A stretch of 64,000 bases of DNA, taken from positions 62,001-126,000 of the forward strand of contig CBDCRZ010000118.1 in assembly GCA_965221135.1 (NCBI GenBank). The letters run 5' to 3'. Below the pieces are notes generated by a model that searched no databases, was not told where the DNA came from, and saw only the letters and a list, made by a program, of their open reading frames with translations. Positions 47,333-56,689 of this stretch are shown here, in pieces. Numbering within the stretch: position 1 is the first letter of the stretch; each line of letters starts with the position of its first letter. The DNA comes from Sansalvadorimonas sp965221135 (GTDB lineage: Bacteria; Pseudomonadota; Gammaproteobacteria; Pseudomonadales; Endozoicomonadaceae). A program made the translations under genes and the position numbers.

Positions 47333-48808
47333 ATGAGTTATTTATATACTTGTATAGAGAAACTGCAGGCTATGCTATTTGCCATTTTCGTGAGTTGTTT
47401 TGTTCTTTTCTATCCAAGTTTAGTGCTTGGAGGTGACAATGGAGAGTGCCCTGCCTCTTTAAACAGTAGCCCTTCCGAACAGGTCTGCTTGGTCATTGAT
47501 GAAGATAAACAGTTGACCTTCAGTCATACCTCCTTAGATCAGGGGATCGATTACTACCGAAACCACCCGGCACCACTGCTATTGCTCATTCCCAGGAAGA
47601 AAATTTCCGTTAATCAACAAGGAAAAAACTATTTGGGACCAGAATATGGTTCAGGTAGTGGTCATGATACTTTGCAGCGGAATTTAAAGGCACAGTCAAA
47701 ACTGCTGAACTGGTTCAGGGAAGATTTGAATAAAGGACAGGTTGTCCCAGAAATCTCTGAACAACGACTTGCTAAGATCAATCAGTTACTGACCGGTGAC
47801 GATTGCTCTACCTTATCAAAAGAGCCTGATGAAACGTACGGTATCAATGTCAGTATGGATATCAATGATATGACCCCCCAGGCTATTAAGGAAAATATGG
47901 AACTACTCTCAAATTTGCGAAAACAAGCGAGAATGAGTTCAAATGGTCTCTGGGGATACACTATAAAACTGTATGGCAAGGAACAAGTTAACAACGATAA
48001 ATTTTTCAAAATCGATCACAAAAAGCTTATTGAGACACTTAAAGAACGAGCCAATTTTTTTGAAACGTTTTTAAAGACGTCGTCCAAATACAAATATGAA
48101 GACCACACTGACGGGCATGGACGCTTTATAACCAGAGAATCAAATATGCTAGCGCTAACTGAGGGTATGAGACTAGCTAATACTGTCGAAAAAATAGCAC
48201 CTGGCACCTTACATAGAGATGAAAGAGTCATTTTGTCTTTTAATAGCAATGCCGATGAGGAAAGAGAGCTGTTTTTTGCTCTGGACATACCAGATATTGT
48301 TGGAAATACACAAGCCTCAGAGTTGTGCGGGAAACGGTATTGGCTTTCGTTGTTCTCACAGCATGAAAATATAGATGGGCTTCCACAGACTTTCTTTATC
48401 TATCTAATGCCAGGCACTAGTATATCCGGGAATAAAACCTTGTTTAAGATGGCGATTAAAAATCTTGTCCGAAGGCTCAAGCCTTCCATGACATCCGATG
48501 AGTTAGTAAAAAACCTGGCTGTCAGCTGGCAGGAAATGATTTTGGCACACGCATTTCGTGACGGAAACGGTCGCCTTGTCCGCTTGCTTATGAACAGTAT
48601 TCTTATGGCTTATGGGCAACCACCTCTTACTTGTGATCCAGATTGTCACCCATTAAACAGACTGAAAGCAGAAGTCGTAAACGATATACATCAGGCTATG
48701 CAGCGTACAATCTATCTGAAAGGTGGCGACTATCCATTGTGGATTTCCCATCCACAACAAAGAGAATGGAAAAATGTTATGGATAAAGCAGCCAGACTGG
48801 AATTGTAA
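47333..48808 (+). CDS. Secreted Fic-domain protein (probable AMP/NMP transferase)
   Basis: 491 aa from ATG 47333, chosen because AGGA lies seven bases upstream. Residues about 1-34 are a signal peptide (AMLFAIFVSCFVLFYPSLVLGG). The Fic core motif HAFRDGNGRLVR is at about residues 405-416, matching HxFx(D/E)GNGRxxR with catalytic His and phosphate-binding residues. Fic enzymes transfer AMP or other nucleotide groups to Ser, Thr or Tyr of targets, including host GTPases. I see no clear (S/T)xxxE(G/N) inhibitory helix. Single gene, followed by a strong terminator. A secreted rather than cytosolic Fic points to a host target. Confidence 0.85.
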   Translation: MSYLYTCIEKLQAMLFAIFVSCFVLFYPSLVLGGDNGECPASLNSSPSEQVCLVIDEDKQLTFSHTSLDQGIDYYRNHPAPLLLLIPRKKISVNQQGKNYLGPEYGSGSGHDTLQRNLKAQSKLLNWFREDLNKGQVVPEISEQRLAKINQLLTGDDCSTLSKEPDETYGINVSMDINDMTPQAIKENMELLSNLRKQARMSSNGLWGYTIKLYGKEQVNNDKFFKIDHKKLIETLKERANFFETFLKTSSKYKYEDHTDGHGRFITRESNMLALTEGMRLANTVEKIAPGTLHRDERVILSFNSNADEERELFFALDIPDIVGNTQASELCGKRYWLSLFSQHENIDGLPQTFFIYLMPGTSISGNKTLFKMAIKNLVRRLKPSMTSDELVKNLAVSWQEMILAHAFRDGNGRLVRLLMNSILMAYGQPPLTCDPDCHPLNRLKAEVVNDIHQAMQRTIYLKGGDYPLWISHPQQREWKNVMDKAARLEL

Positions 48809-48898
48809 CCGAGGGGAAATGGGGGCGAAGTGAATAAATAAATGAAATGGGGTCGGAGAAACAGACCTCCACATGTGCCCCAACCCGCCACATATGAG

Positions 48899-48932
48899 AA
48901 TCCCGTTGCAGTTATCTGCAGCGGGATTTTTT
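48899..48932 (+). terminator. Rho-independent terminator after Fic gene
   Basis: AATCCCGTTGCAG-TTAT-CTGCAGCGGGATT with a T run. Strong stem, 90 bases after the stop. Confidence 0.85.
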
Positions 48933-49243
48933 CGTTCTATGCGCCTTACAAAGCCCTGTGTGGCGGACTTCTCGCTATGCAGATGCGTACCTCCCCGGTG
49001 CCGTATCAGCTCCTGTTTTGCCCCTCAAAATGCCGTTTTTGCCGGTGTCCTCTGTTTTTAGCGTACAGAGCGTTTTTCAAGGTACGTATCTAAAACCCTT
49101 TTTACATCAGCAGTCTGAAAATGATGTTGTGTGGTTGTTGTCGTCTGTGTTGCGGATAAATAGGTGCTAGGTGGTTCGTGGCTATATGATAATTTCTTTT
49201 TTTTTGTCGCCAATTCTTACGGGGCTCATATATATAGGAGAAC
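48933..49243. other. Spacer without recognisable gene
   Basis: 310 bases between the terminator and the IS6 left end. Three short overlapping frames have no ribosome site and no family resemblance. A T-rich tract lies at 49190-49205. Confidence 0.4.
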
Positions 49244-50034
49244 GGTTCTGTTGCAAACTCACACCATCACAGCGAGAATCCGCAACCTTACCCATTTCTG
49301 AGTTTTCACGGATGAAGTTTTCCGGCCGCCATTTCCACAAAGATATCATCCTGCAGGCTGTTCGCTGGTATATCAGTTACCCTCTCAGATTGAAGAAATG
49401 TTTGCGGAGCGGTGTATCACGGTAGATCACACAACGGTCAACCGCTGGGTGATCACGTATGCTCCTCAACCTTAAGCTCCGCACGAAAGCAGAAGCCAGC
49501 CGTCAAAACCTCATGGCGTATGGATAAAACCTACATAAAGGTCAACGGTCGTGACTTCTACCTGTATCGCGCTGTCGATAAAGAAGGAAATACTGTTGAT
49601 TTCCTTCTTACCAAAAAGCGAGCTAAAAAAGCTGCCAAGGCCTTTTTCCGTAAGGCTATCCGCAAATATGGATAACCAGAAAAAATGAGTATTGATAAAA
49701 GCGGCAGCAATAATATATCTGCTCTCACTTCTATCAACACAACACTCAAGGATAAAGAGCCAAAGATCACCATTTACCCGAGCAAATACCTGAACAACAT
49801 TGTGGGGCAGGATCATCGATTTGTGAAACGGATTACCCACCCTATGATGCAGTTCAAGGCTTTCTATTCTGCCAAGGCGACCCTCTCTGGTATTGAGCTT
49901 TCTCACATGCTGAGAAAAGGTCAATATCCAGACTCTGAGTTAACCAAGCCGTGGGAGTACTTTTACTCTCTGGCGGCATAATTGTGTCTGGAGAATATTA
50001 ACTTTTGGTTTATCTGAAAGTTTGCAGCAGAGCC
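49244..50034 (+). mobile_element. IS6-family insertion sequence, copy 5
   Basis: GGTTCTGTTGCAAA at 49244 and TTTGCAGCAGAGCC ending at 50034; 791 bp, one mismatched end. Confidence 0.85.
49312..49981 (+). pseudogene. IS6-family transposase, several lesions
   Basis: ATG 49312 (MKFSGRHFHKDI). About ten bases are missing after YPLR (near 49389), another shift precedes SRKQKPAVK, and a TAA replaces CAA in YGQPEK (near 49674). RMDKTYIKV also has the first catalytic region altered (DET to DKT). SIDKSGSN is followed by an extra codon. Inactive. Confidence 0.85.
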
Positions 50035-50146
50035 ATAGTTTGAATGCCGGACTACTTGGTTATTGAATTAAGTGTTGCAGTTGCAAATAATACTTTTGTC
50101 AATAAACAAAGCAATAAGCGCAGAGCGTTAATTAAAGGTGTATATA

Positions 50147-50902
50147 ATGAAATTCAATGTTTTACGCTCATTTATAAAATTCATTAAGCAGAAAAAGGCA
50201 GCCTTAGATATCTTGATTATTGTCTTGTTACTAAACATACCATTGGCACACTCGCTAGATATAAAAATCACAAAAACAGAGATTCATGATGATTTCAAAG
50301 AGGAAATTGATGGGTTTGAAATGTTCACCAACAAATACACCTACTTAAAGCTAAAACTGAAAAACAAAAGAAACACAATTAATAGCCTTAGAGTAGGCGT
50401 AATTAATAAAACCAAAAAGAATGATTCTGTAGTATTCGTCTACCCAGATAAGATGACGGGAACACTTCCTAAAGGTATTGGTGCGAGGCTTCTTAAGTTT
50501 TTGGCTGATGGGTGGGGTGGCAATGAAGTTTCCTTTAGTTCAAAAGCTATTGAAGAGGTATATGGTTATGATCTCGATGAGTACCCAACATGCTTTCATG
50601 TAATGAACTATTTGGCATTCAATGTTAGAAGTTTTTATGTGCTCCCTTATACTAAGACTGTTCCTATTAATGCTCCAACCTCAAACTCGACACAATCTTT
50701 TAAGATAGGCGAGATTATTATTATCAGGAATCCAAAAAAAGCTGAGAATAACAATACCGTGATGTATTTGGGTAATAATTATTTTCTTATCTGGCGATGG
50801 GGAAGATCCGTATTTCAAGTACAGCATTTGAAACACTTACTTAAAGAGAGCCCCAAAAATGCGAACTACTATCTTCTTGTTAGTTCACGTCAGGTACCGT
50901 AA
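50147..50902 (+). CDS. Secreted protein of unknown function, NlpC/P60-like layout without the His
   Basis: 251 aa from ATG 50147; AAAGGTG lies just upstream. Residues about 20-40 are a hydrophobic signal segment (LDILIIVLLLNIPLAHS). The N-terminal half (DIKITKTEIHDDF) is strand-rich. The C-terminal half has Cys149 in YPTCFHVMNYLAF, FKIGEIIIIRNP and NTVMYLGNNYFLIWRWG. This order parallels QCHEFA ... GMPLYVF ... HMGIYLGHG in the gene at 12016, but the His is replaced, so a hydrolase role is doubtful here. AT-rich compared with neighbours. Right of it lies the same boundary sequence that flanks other cargo genes. Confidence 0.6.
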   Translation: MKFNVLRSFIKFIKQKKAALDILIIVLLLNIPLAHSLDIKITKTEIHDDFKEEIDGFEMFTNKYTYLKLKLKNKRNTINSLRVGVINKTKKNDSVVFVYPDKMTGTLPKGIGARLLKFLADGWGGNEVSFSSKAIEEVYGYDLDEYPTCFHVMNYLAFNVRSFYVLPYTKTVPINAPTSNSTQSFKIGEIIIIRNPKKAENNNTVMYLGNNYFLIWRWGRSVFQVQHLKHLLKESPKNANYYLLVSSRQVP

Positions 50903-50929
50903 CAGGGTCCCTGGGAAGGATTCCATATT

Positions 50930-51300
50930 GCGGGTGCTCAGCCGCGCGAAAAAACGCTAGCGACAGACTCAAGATCGGGGTTGACTTTTTTGGTTGACTC
51001 TCAGGTTGACTCTCAGGTTGACACTCAGGTTGACCATTTTCGGTATCGTCAACCGCCAGTGAATGCCAGAATAGCCGTGAGATGTTCTGTTCTTTGGCGC
51101 TACGAGGCATATCTTCCGAACACCGAAAGAATCGAAGCTGGTATTCCTGTCATGGCTTACCGCAGTCCTGGGGCAGAGCAACAAACCCTCTGCCAGCCAC
51201 ATAATTCATATTACATTTCTGCAGTAGAGCCAGTGCTTCAAAGAACTGTAGATATCATTTGTTGAGAGTGGCCAGAGTACGAGTGTCGGAAGCGACGAAA
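50930..51300 (-). pseudogene. Cargo-slot boundary plus remnant of phage gene with GGTTGACTCTCA repeats
   Basis: Boundary words GGGTGCTCAGCCGCGCGAA and CGCTAGCGACAGACTCAAGA, then the degraded phage gene (minus-strand RSAKEQNISRLFWHSLAV). Four 12-bp units (CTCAGGTTGACT-like, 50998-51035) extend a Gln-Pro-Glu-Ser run; other copies have one to three units. Beyond it, at 51323, is the holin internal-deletion scar. Confidence 0.5.
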
Positions 51301-51434
51301 AAATGATCAGGGAGAACACCGCATGAGTTGGCTGGCGGGGGCTTGAAAAGGTCACAAAGAGTATACGCGGCAGAGTCAATGGAGAGTTAGGGCACTGGTA
51401 ACGGTATTGTCACCCCATACAGTCTGTGCACTGA

Positions 51435-52422
51435 CTACAGGGAATGATTACTAAAGAATGTCTTGAGTCGCTCGCCCTCGGGCAGATGGGTGCGCTTGTG
51501 CTGTTTGAGGTGCCCCGGGCGGTCGGTGGTGTAGCTGCACAGGTCACAGGACAGCGGCTTGGGCCGCGTCTCCCTCTGCAAATGGGTGCGCTGATGCTGT
51601 CTGAGGTGCCCCGGGTGTTCGGTGGTGTAGGTGCACAGGTCACAGGACAGCGGTTTGGACCGCGCCTCCCCGGGCAGATGGGTGCGCTGGTGCCGTTTGA
51701 GGCTCCCCTGGTGATTGGTGGTGTAGCTGCACTGGTCACATTGACATAATCGAGAGGCAAGGGTTCGCAAGGCTTTAGGCGGGCATAGACCGCTTCCTTT
51801 CAGTCGTTTCTTTCTACGTGAGGCTCTCAGTGTGTGTGTCTGGAGAACCCTGCCCCTCATTCTCTACGATTTGAACCTCAAATTCTTCGCAGGTTTGAAC
51901 GCCGCCATGACATTCCTCTTCTGATTGGCGTGCCAGCAGATCATTGATTTCATGATCCTGGTCATGCTCACGAACCCATCCATTAACGCCAGGAAACTCG
52001 GGGGAGAGAGCTTTGGTGGAGGAACCGCAATGAATAGACGGATCGACCACCTCTCCCGGTGAAATACGGCACGCTGTTGTCCCACTCTCGATACTGGTAA
52101 TGGCATCCTGTTGAATTTCAAGCGTTTGGGAAATGGGTCCTGCCAGGGTGAACTGTGTCGCTTTATCCCCCCCCCGGCAGTATATAAAAGGACGACCATC
52201 CCTCTCACCCCGGGAGCAGGTTGTTTCGCCTTTGGGGTAGATCCGTGTGTTTTTAACGGTATAGACGGCCACTCCCGCCATTGAGGTCACGTTCAGTGAG
52301 GCGGGAGGGGCAAGCCGATGGGGGGTACCCTTGTCCCTCACCGAAGACGCGGGTAGAGAAGCAAAACAGCCAATTAAGAAAAGACTAACACGAAAGAGTT
52401 GTAATCTTTTTTGAAGAAACAT
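51435..52422 (-). pseudogene. Secreted C2H2 zinc-finger protein B5 (3 fingers), frameshift in (GT)n
   Basis: Starts MFLQKRLQLF at 52422 with signal peptide and four-Cys domain. A GT dinucleotide run at 51830-51839 has five units; B6 and B9 have six and are in frame. The frame therefore ends at THTESLT, and the three fingers (HGSR, HGHQ, RGHQ) after NLS-like RRKKRLKG are in another frame. Adding one GT unit restores a protein of about 325 aa. It also has a nine-C run at 52167-52175 (T to C change), another slippage-prone site. Tail KTFFSNHSL intact. Confidence 0.85.
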
Positions 52423-52499
52423 TCTTTCCCCCATTGAGCCAGGGGGGGAAAGATAGTCGTACAGTAAAAAAAGGGCCTGTTTTTAGTCAGTACCCTAGC

Positions 52500-54191
52500 A
52501 GCCTGACCGAGAATAGTCTTATCCGCTATGATAAGCCTTAAAATCAAGACTGATGATATCCAATGTTGCCACCACCAAAGTTCAAGGATAACCCTGTCGA
52601 GTTCGACCAGCACAAGCTGTTCCCAACCAATATTTTTGACCTGCTTCCAATAGACCACGATTGCTTTGTTTATGAAACCATTCTTCAGAACGTTGACACA
52701 TCGGAAGTTGAGAAAAAATACCATCACCTTGGCCAGCACGCTTATCACCCGAAACTTATTGTCGCTATCCTGATCTACGCCTACAGCCACGGAGTATTCA
52801 GTTCCCGCGAGATTGAGCGACGCTGCCGACAAGACTTGGCCTTCATGTACATCTCACAGATGAACTGCCCGAACTTCAGAGTTCTGGGCGATTTCCGTAA
52901 AGACAACCTGTCGTTTTCCATAATGGCTTCAAGCAATCAGTAAAGCTGGCCATTGGACTGAAAATGGTGTCACTGGGCCATATAAGCCTGGACGGTTCGA
53001 AGTTCAAAGCCAACAGCTCAAAACACAAGGCAATGAGCTACGGCAGGCTGAAGACTAAAGAGGCAGAACTCAGCAACGAAATAGATGAACTGATCAAAAA
53101 AGCCAGCCGGTGCGACCAGGAGGAAGACAACGTCTACAGAGAGGCCAATGGCTACAGCATTCCTGAAGACTTGCAGTTCAAGAAAGAGCGGCTGAAGAAG
53201 ATAAAGGCCGCCAAAGAAGCCCTTGAGGAACGCGAAAAAGACCTGACGCCTGACGAGCCTATAGACGACAAGAAACAAATCAGTTTCGCAGACCATGACG
53301 CGCGGATAATGAGCAAGAAAGGTTACTGCGAGTACAGCTACAACGCCCAGATCAGCGTTGATTCAGACAATCAGATCATTGTTGGCCAGCACATCAGCCA
53401 ACGTGCCAATGATATTCAGGAAGTTGAGCCAGTACTGGAGGCATTGGCCGGAGCAATCGATGGCGCAGCTGTGGATAAAATGAGCATGGACAATGGCTCT
53501 TTTTCGGGGCCAAATCTGCACGCTGTGGATAAGCATGAAATAGACGGCTACATCGCTACCGACAAAGAAGAAAAACCGGCAGGCACAGACCTTGAGAGCA
53601 CGGATCGGAAGTTTGTCAAAGCCGATTTTATCTACGATGCAGAAGCCGACGTGTTTATCTGCCCTGCAGGGGAAAAACTGCTCACCAATCCTGGCAGCAA
53701 AGCCCAGAGAAAGAGTCACCGTGCTAATAAGGATGTATGCAGGACGTGTCCTTATCGCTCGCAGTGCAGCGGCTCAAAAAAGGCCGCTGGCAGGGTAATT
53801 CGTACCGATAAATTTGAGACGGCCCGACAGGCCATGAACAAGAAAATGGAGACAGTCGAGGCGAAAGCAATATACAAAGATCGCAAGGTTATTGCGGAAC
53901 CGCCATTTGGGCACATAAAAGAGTCGGGCTTCCGGGGGTTTAGTCTCCGTGGTAAAGAAAAAGTCGCGGCAGAGTTTTCGCTGGTATGCACTGCCCATAA
54001 TGTCAAAAAATTTGTGAGAGCGGTTTTAACGGGATCAATCCGCCTTGAAGATTTGAAAAGGATTAAAAAAGCAGCATAAAGGCAATAAAAGGCTATAAAT
54101 CTGTAAAAAGTGAGCAAATAGCACACAGTCAATGAGTTTTTTTCTCACTTTGAAACTTTGGCGATCTGGTTTAACTATTCTCGGTCAGGCT
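52500..54191 (+). mobile_element. IS1182-family insertion sequence
   Basis: AGCCTGACCGAGAATAGT at 52500 and its exact inverse ending at 54191; 1.69 kb with one transposase gene. Inserted in the leader region between ZnF B5 and B6, separating two genes that were adjacent. Confidence 0.9.
52563..54079 (+). pseudogene. IS1182-family transposase, one-base frameshift
   Basis: Frame 1 (52563-52943): LPPPKFKDNPVEF, AYHPKLIVAILIYAY, NFRVLGDFRKDNLSF. A T is missing near 52917 (four T where five are needed), then frame 2 continues HNGFKQSVKLAIGLKMVSLGHISLDGSKFKAN to 54079, with CRTCPYRSQC and the AEPPFGHIKES end region. Otherwise complete (about 505 aa). Confidence 0.85.
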
Positions 54192-54245
54192 CCTGGGTGA
54201 GACTTGACGCACGGGGTCCCTGTAACACTCAACAAACTGCGGTGC

Positions 54246-56450
54246 TCAGCCACGCGAATGCAGATGGGTGCGCTGGTGCCATTTGAGGTTCCTCGGGTCA
54301 TCGGTGGTGTAGCTGCACTGGTCACAGGACAGCGGCTTGGGCCGTGCCTCCCCGGGCAGATGGATGCGCTGGTGCCGTTTGAGGTTCCCTGGGTGATCGG
54401 TGGTATAGGTGCACTGGTCACAGGACAGCAGCTTGGGCCGCGCCTCCCCCTGCAAATGGGTGCGCTGGTGCTGTTTGAGGTTCCCCGGGCGATCGGTGGT
54501 GTAGGTGCACAGGCCACAGGACAGCGGCTTGGGTCGCGCCTCCCCCTGCAGATGGGTGCGCTGGTGCTGTTTGAGGCTCCCCTGGGCATCGGTGGAGTAG
54601 GTGCACAGGTCACAGGACAGCGGCTTGGGCCGCGCGTCCCCCTGCAAATGGGTGAGCTGGTGCAGTTTCAGGCTCCTCGGGGCATAGGTGGAGTAGGTGC
54701 ACAGGTCACAGGACAGCGGCCTGGGCCGCACCTCCCCCTGCAAATGGGTGCGCTGGTGCTGTTTGAGGTGCCCCGGGTGATCGGTGGTGTAGCTGCACTG
54801 GTCACAGGACAGCGGCCTGGGTCGCGCATCCCCCTGCAGATGGGTGCGCTGGTGCTGTTTGAGGTGCCCCGGGTGATCGGTGGTGTAGCTGCACTGGTCA
54901 CAGGACAGCGGCCTTGGCCGCGCGTCCCCCTGCAAATGGGAGCGCTGGTGTTGTTTGAGGTTCCCCAGGACATCGGTGGTGTAGCTGCACTGGTCACAGG
55001 ACAGCGGCTTGGGCCGCGCCTCCCCCAGCAGATGGGTGTGCTGGTGCTGTTTGAGGTTCCCAAGGACATCGGTGGTGTAGGTGCACAGGTCACAGGACAG
55101 CGGCTTGGGCCGCGCGTCCCCCCGCAGATGGGTGCGCTGGTGCTGTTTGAGGTTCCCCGGGCGATCGGTGGTGTAGCTGCACTGGTCACAGGACAGCGGC
55201 TTGGGCCGCGCCTCCCCCTGCAAATGGGTGAGCTGGTGCCGTTTGAGGTTCCCCGAGGCATCGGTGGTGTAGCTGCACTGGTCACAGGACAGCGGCTTGG
55301 GCCGCACGTCCCCCTGCAAATGGGTGCGCTGGTGCTTTTTGAGGTTCCCCGGGCGATCGGTGGTGTAGGGGCACTGGTCACAGGACAGCGGTCTGGGCCG
55401 CGTCTCCCCCTGTAGATGGATGCGCTTGTGCCGTTTGAGGTTCCCCGGGGCATCAGTGGTGTAGCTGCACTGGTCACAGGACAGCGGCTTGGGCCGTGCC
55501 TCCCCAGGCAGATGGGTGCGCTGGTGCTGTTTGAGGTGCCCCGGGTTATCGGTGGTGTAGCTGCACTGGTCACAGGACAGAGGCCTGGGCCGCGCGTCAC
55601 CCTGCAAATGGTGGCGCTGGTGCCGTTTGAGGTTCCCCGAGCGGTCGGTGGTGTAGCTGCACAGGTCACAGGACAGCGGCTTGGGCCGCGCTTCCCCTGG
55701 CAGATGGGTGCTCTGGTGCTGTTTGAGGCTCCCCGGGCGGTCGATGGTGTAGCTGTACTGGTCACATTGGCATAATCGAGAGGCAAGGATTCGCAAGGCT
55801 TTAAGCGGGTATAGGTCGCTTCCTTTCAGACATTTCTTTCTAGGTGAGGCTCTCAGTGTGTGTGTGTCTGGAGAACCCTGCCCCTCACCCTCTACGATTT
55901 GCACCTCAAGTTCATCACAGGTTTGAACGTCGTCATGACATTCCTCTTCTGATTGGGGCGCCAGCAGATCATTGATTTCATGATTCTGGTCATGCTCACG
56001 AACCCATCCATTGACGCCAGGAAACTCGGGGGAGGGAGCTTTAGTGGAGGAAACGCAATGAATAGACGGAACGACCTCCTCTCCCGGTGAAACGCGGCAC
56101 GCTGTTGTCCCACTCTCGATACTGGTGATGGCATCCTGTTGAATTTCAAGCGTTTGGGAAATGGGTCCTGCCAGGGTGAACTGTGTCGCTTTATCCCCTC
56201 CCCGGCAGTATATAAAAGGACGACCATCCCTCTCACCCCGGGAGCAGGTTGTTTCGCCTTTGGGGTAGATCCGTGTGTTTTTAACGGGATAGACGGCCAC
56301 TCCCGCCATCGAGGTCACATTCAGTGAGGCGGGAGGGGCAAGCCGATGGGGGGTACCTTTGTTCCTCGCCGAAGACGCGGGTAGAGAAGCAAAGCAGCCG
56401 ACTAAGAAAAGACTAACACGAAAGAGTTGTAATCTGTTTTGAAGAAACAT
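54246..56450 (-). CDS. Secreted C2H2 zinc-finger protein B6 (16 fingers)
   Basis: 734 aa from ATG 56450, the longest array in the window. Signal peptide, four-Cys domain (TTCSR, IYCRG, TACRV, IHCVSS), GT6 tract in frame at 55856-55867, SPRKKCLKG basic site, then 16 fingers. Codes: RGSQ, RGNR, NGHQ, AGNR, RGNK, AGNR, RGNQ, VGNQ, VGNQ, HGHQ, HGHQ, ARSL, AGSQ, RGNQ, HGNR, DRNW. Finger 1 reads CDQY, so its second Cys is lost and it should not bind zinc. The end is LHSRG, formed by the boundary sequence, as in B4. Upstream lies a degraded lysis cassette on the other strand. Confidence 0.9.
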   Translation of the reverse strand: MFLQNRLQLFRVSLFLVGCFASLPASSARNKGTPHRLAPPASLNVTSMAGVAVYPVKNTRIYPKGETTCSRGERDGRPFIYCRGGDKATQFTLAGPISQTLEIQQDAITSIESGTTACRVSPGEEVVPSIHCVSSTKAPSPEFPGVNGWVREHDQNHEINDLLAPQSEEECHDDVQTCDELEVQIVEGEGQGSPDTHTLRASPRKKCLKGSDLYPLKALRILASRLCQCDQYSYTIDRPGSLKQHQSTHLPGEARPKPLSCDLCSYTTDRSGNLKRHQRHHLQGDARPRPLSCDQCSYTTDNPGHLKQHQRTHLPGEARPKPLSCDQCSYTTDAPGNLKRHKRIHLQGETRPRPLSCDQCPYTTDRPGNLKKHQRTHLQGDVRPKPLSCDQCSYTTDASGNLKRHQLTHLQGEARPKPLSCDQCSYTTDRPGNLKQHQRTHLRGDARPKPLSCDLCTYTTDVLGNLKQHQHTHLLGEARPKPLSCDQCSYTTDVLGNLKQHQRSHLQGDARPRPLSCDQCSYTTDHPGHLKQHQRTHLQGDARPRPLSCDQCSYTTDHPGHLKQHQRTHLQGEVRPRPLSCDLCTYSTYAPRSLKLHQLTHLQGDARPKPLSCDLCTYSTDAQGSLKQHQRTHLQGEARPKPLSCGLCTYTTDRPGNLKQHQRTHLQGEARPKLLSCDQCTYTTDHPGNLKRHQRIHLPGEARPKPLSCDQCSYTTDDPRNLKWHQRTHLHSRG

Positions 56451-56519
56451 TCTTTCCCCCATTGAGCCAGGGGAGGAAAGATAGTCGTACAGTGAAAAAA
56501 AGTGCCTATCTTTAGTCAG

Positions 56520-56670
56520 TACTCGACAAGCATCTCCGATGCAGTGACCAGCCTGGCCACCATTGAAGAACGGATGGTTCACCAGACCACCACACTCGAT
56601 AGCCTTAACCGTAAGCTGGAAGAGTCCGACAAACGTATCTGGCGTCGTTGCTTACACACTCAAGGATTGA
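56520..56670 (+). pseudogene. Phage XhlA-like protein, internal deletion
   Basis: SDAVTSLATIEERMVHQTT and LDSLNRKLEESDKRI match 30603-30881. The sequence then jumps to the last codons of the gene in a different frame, losing the membrane helix. Confidence 0.7.
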
Positions 56671-56689
56671 GGTTCTTAAGGAAACAAGC

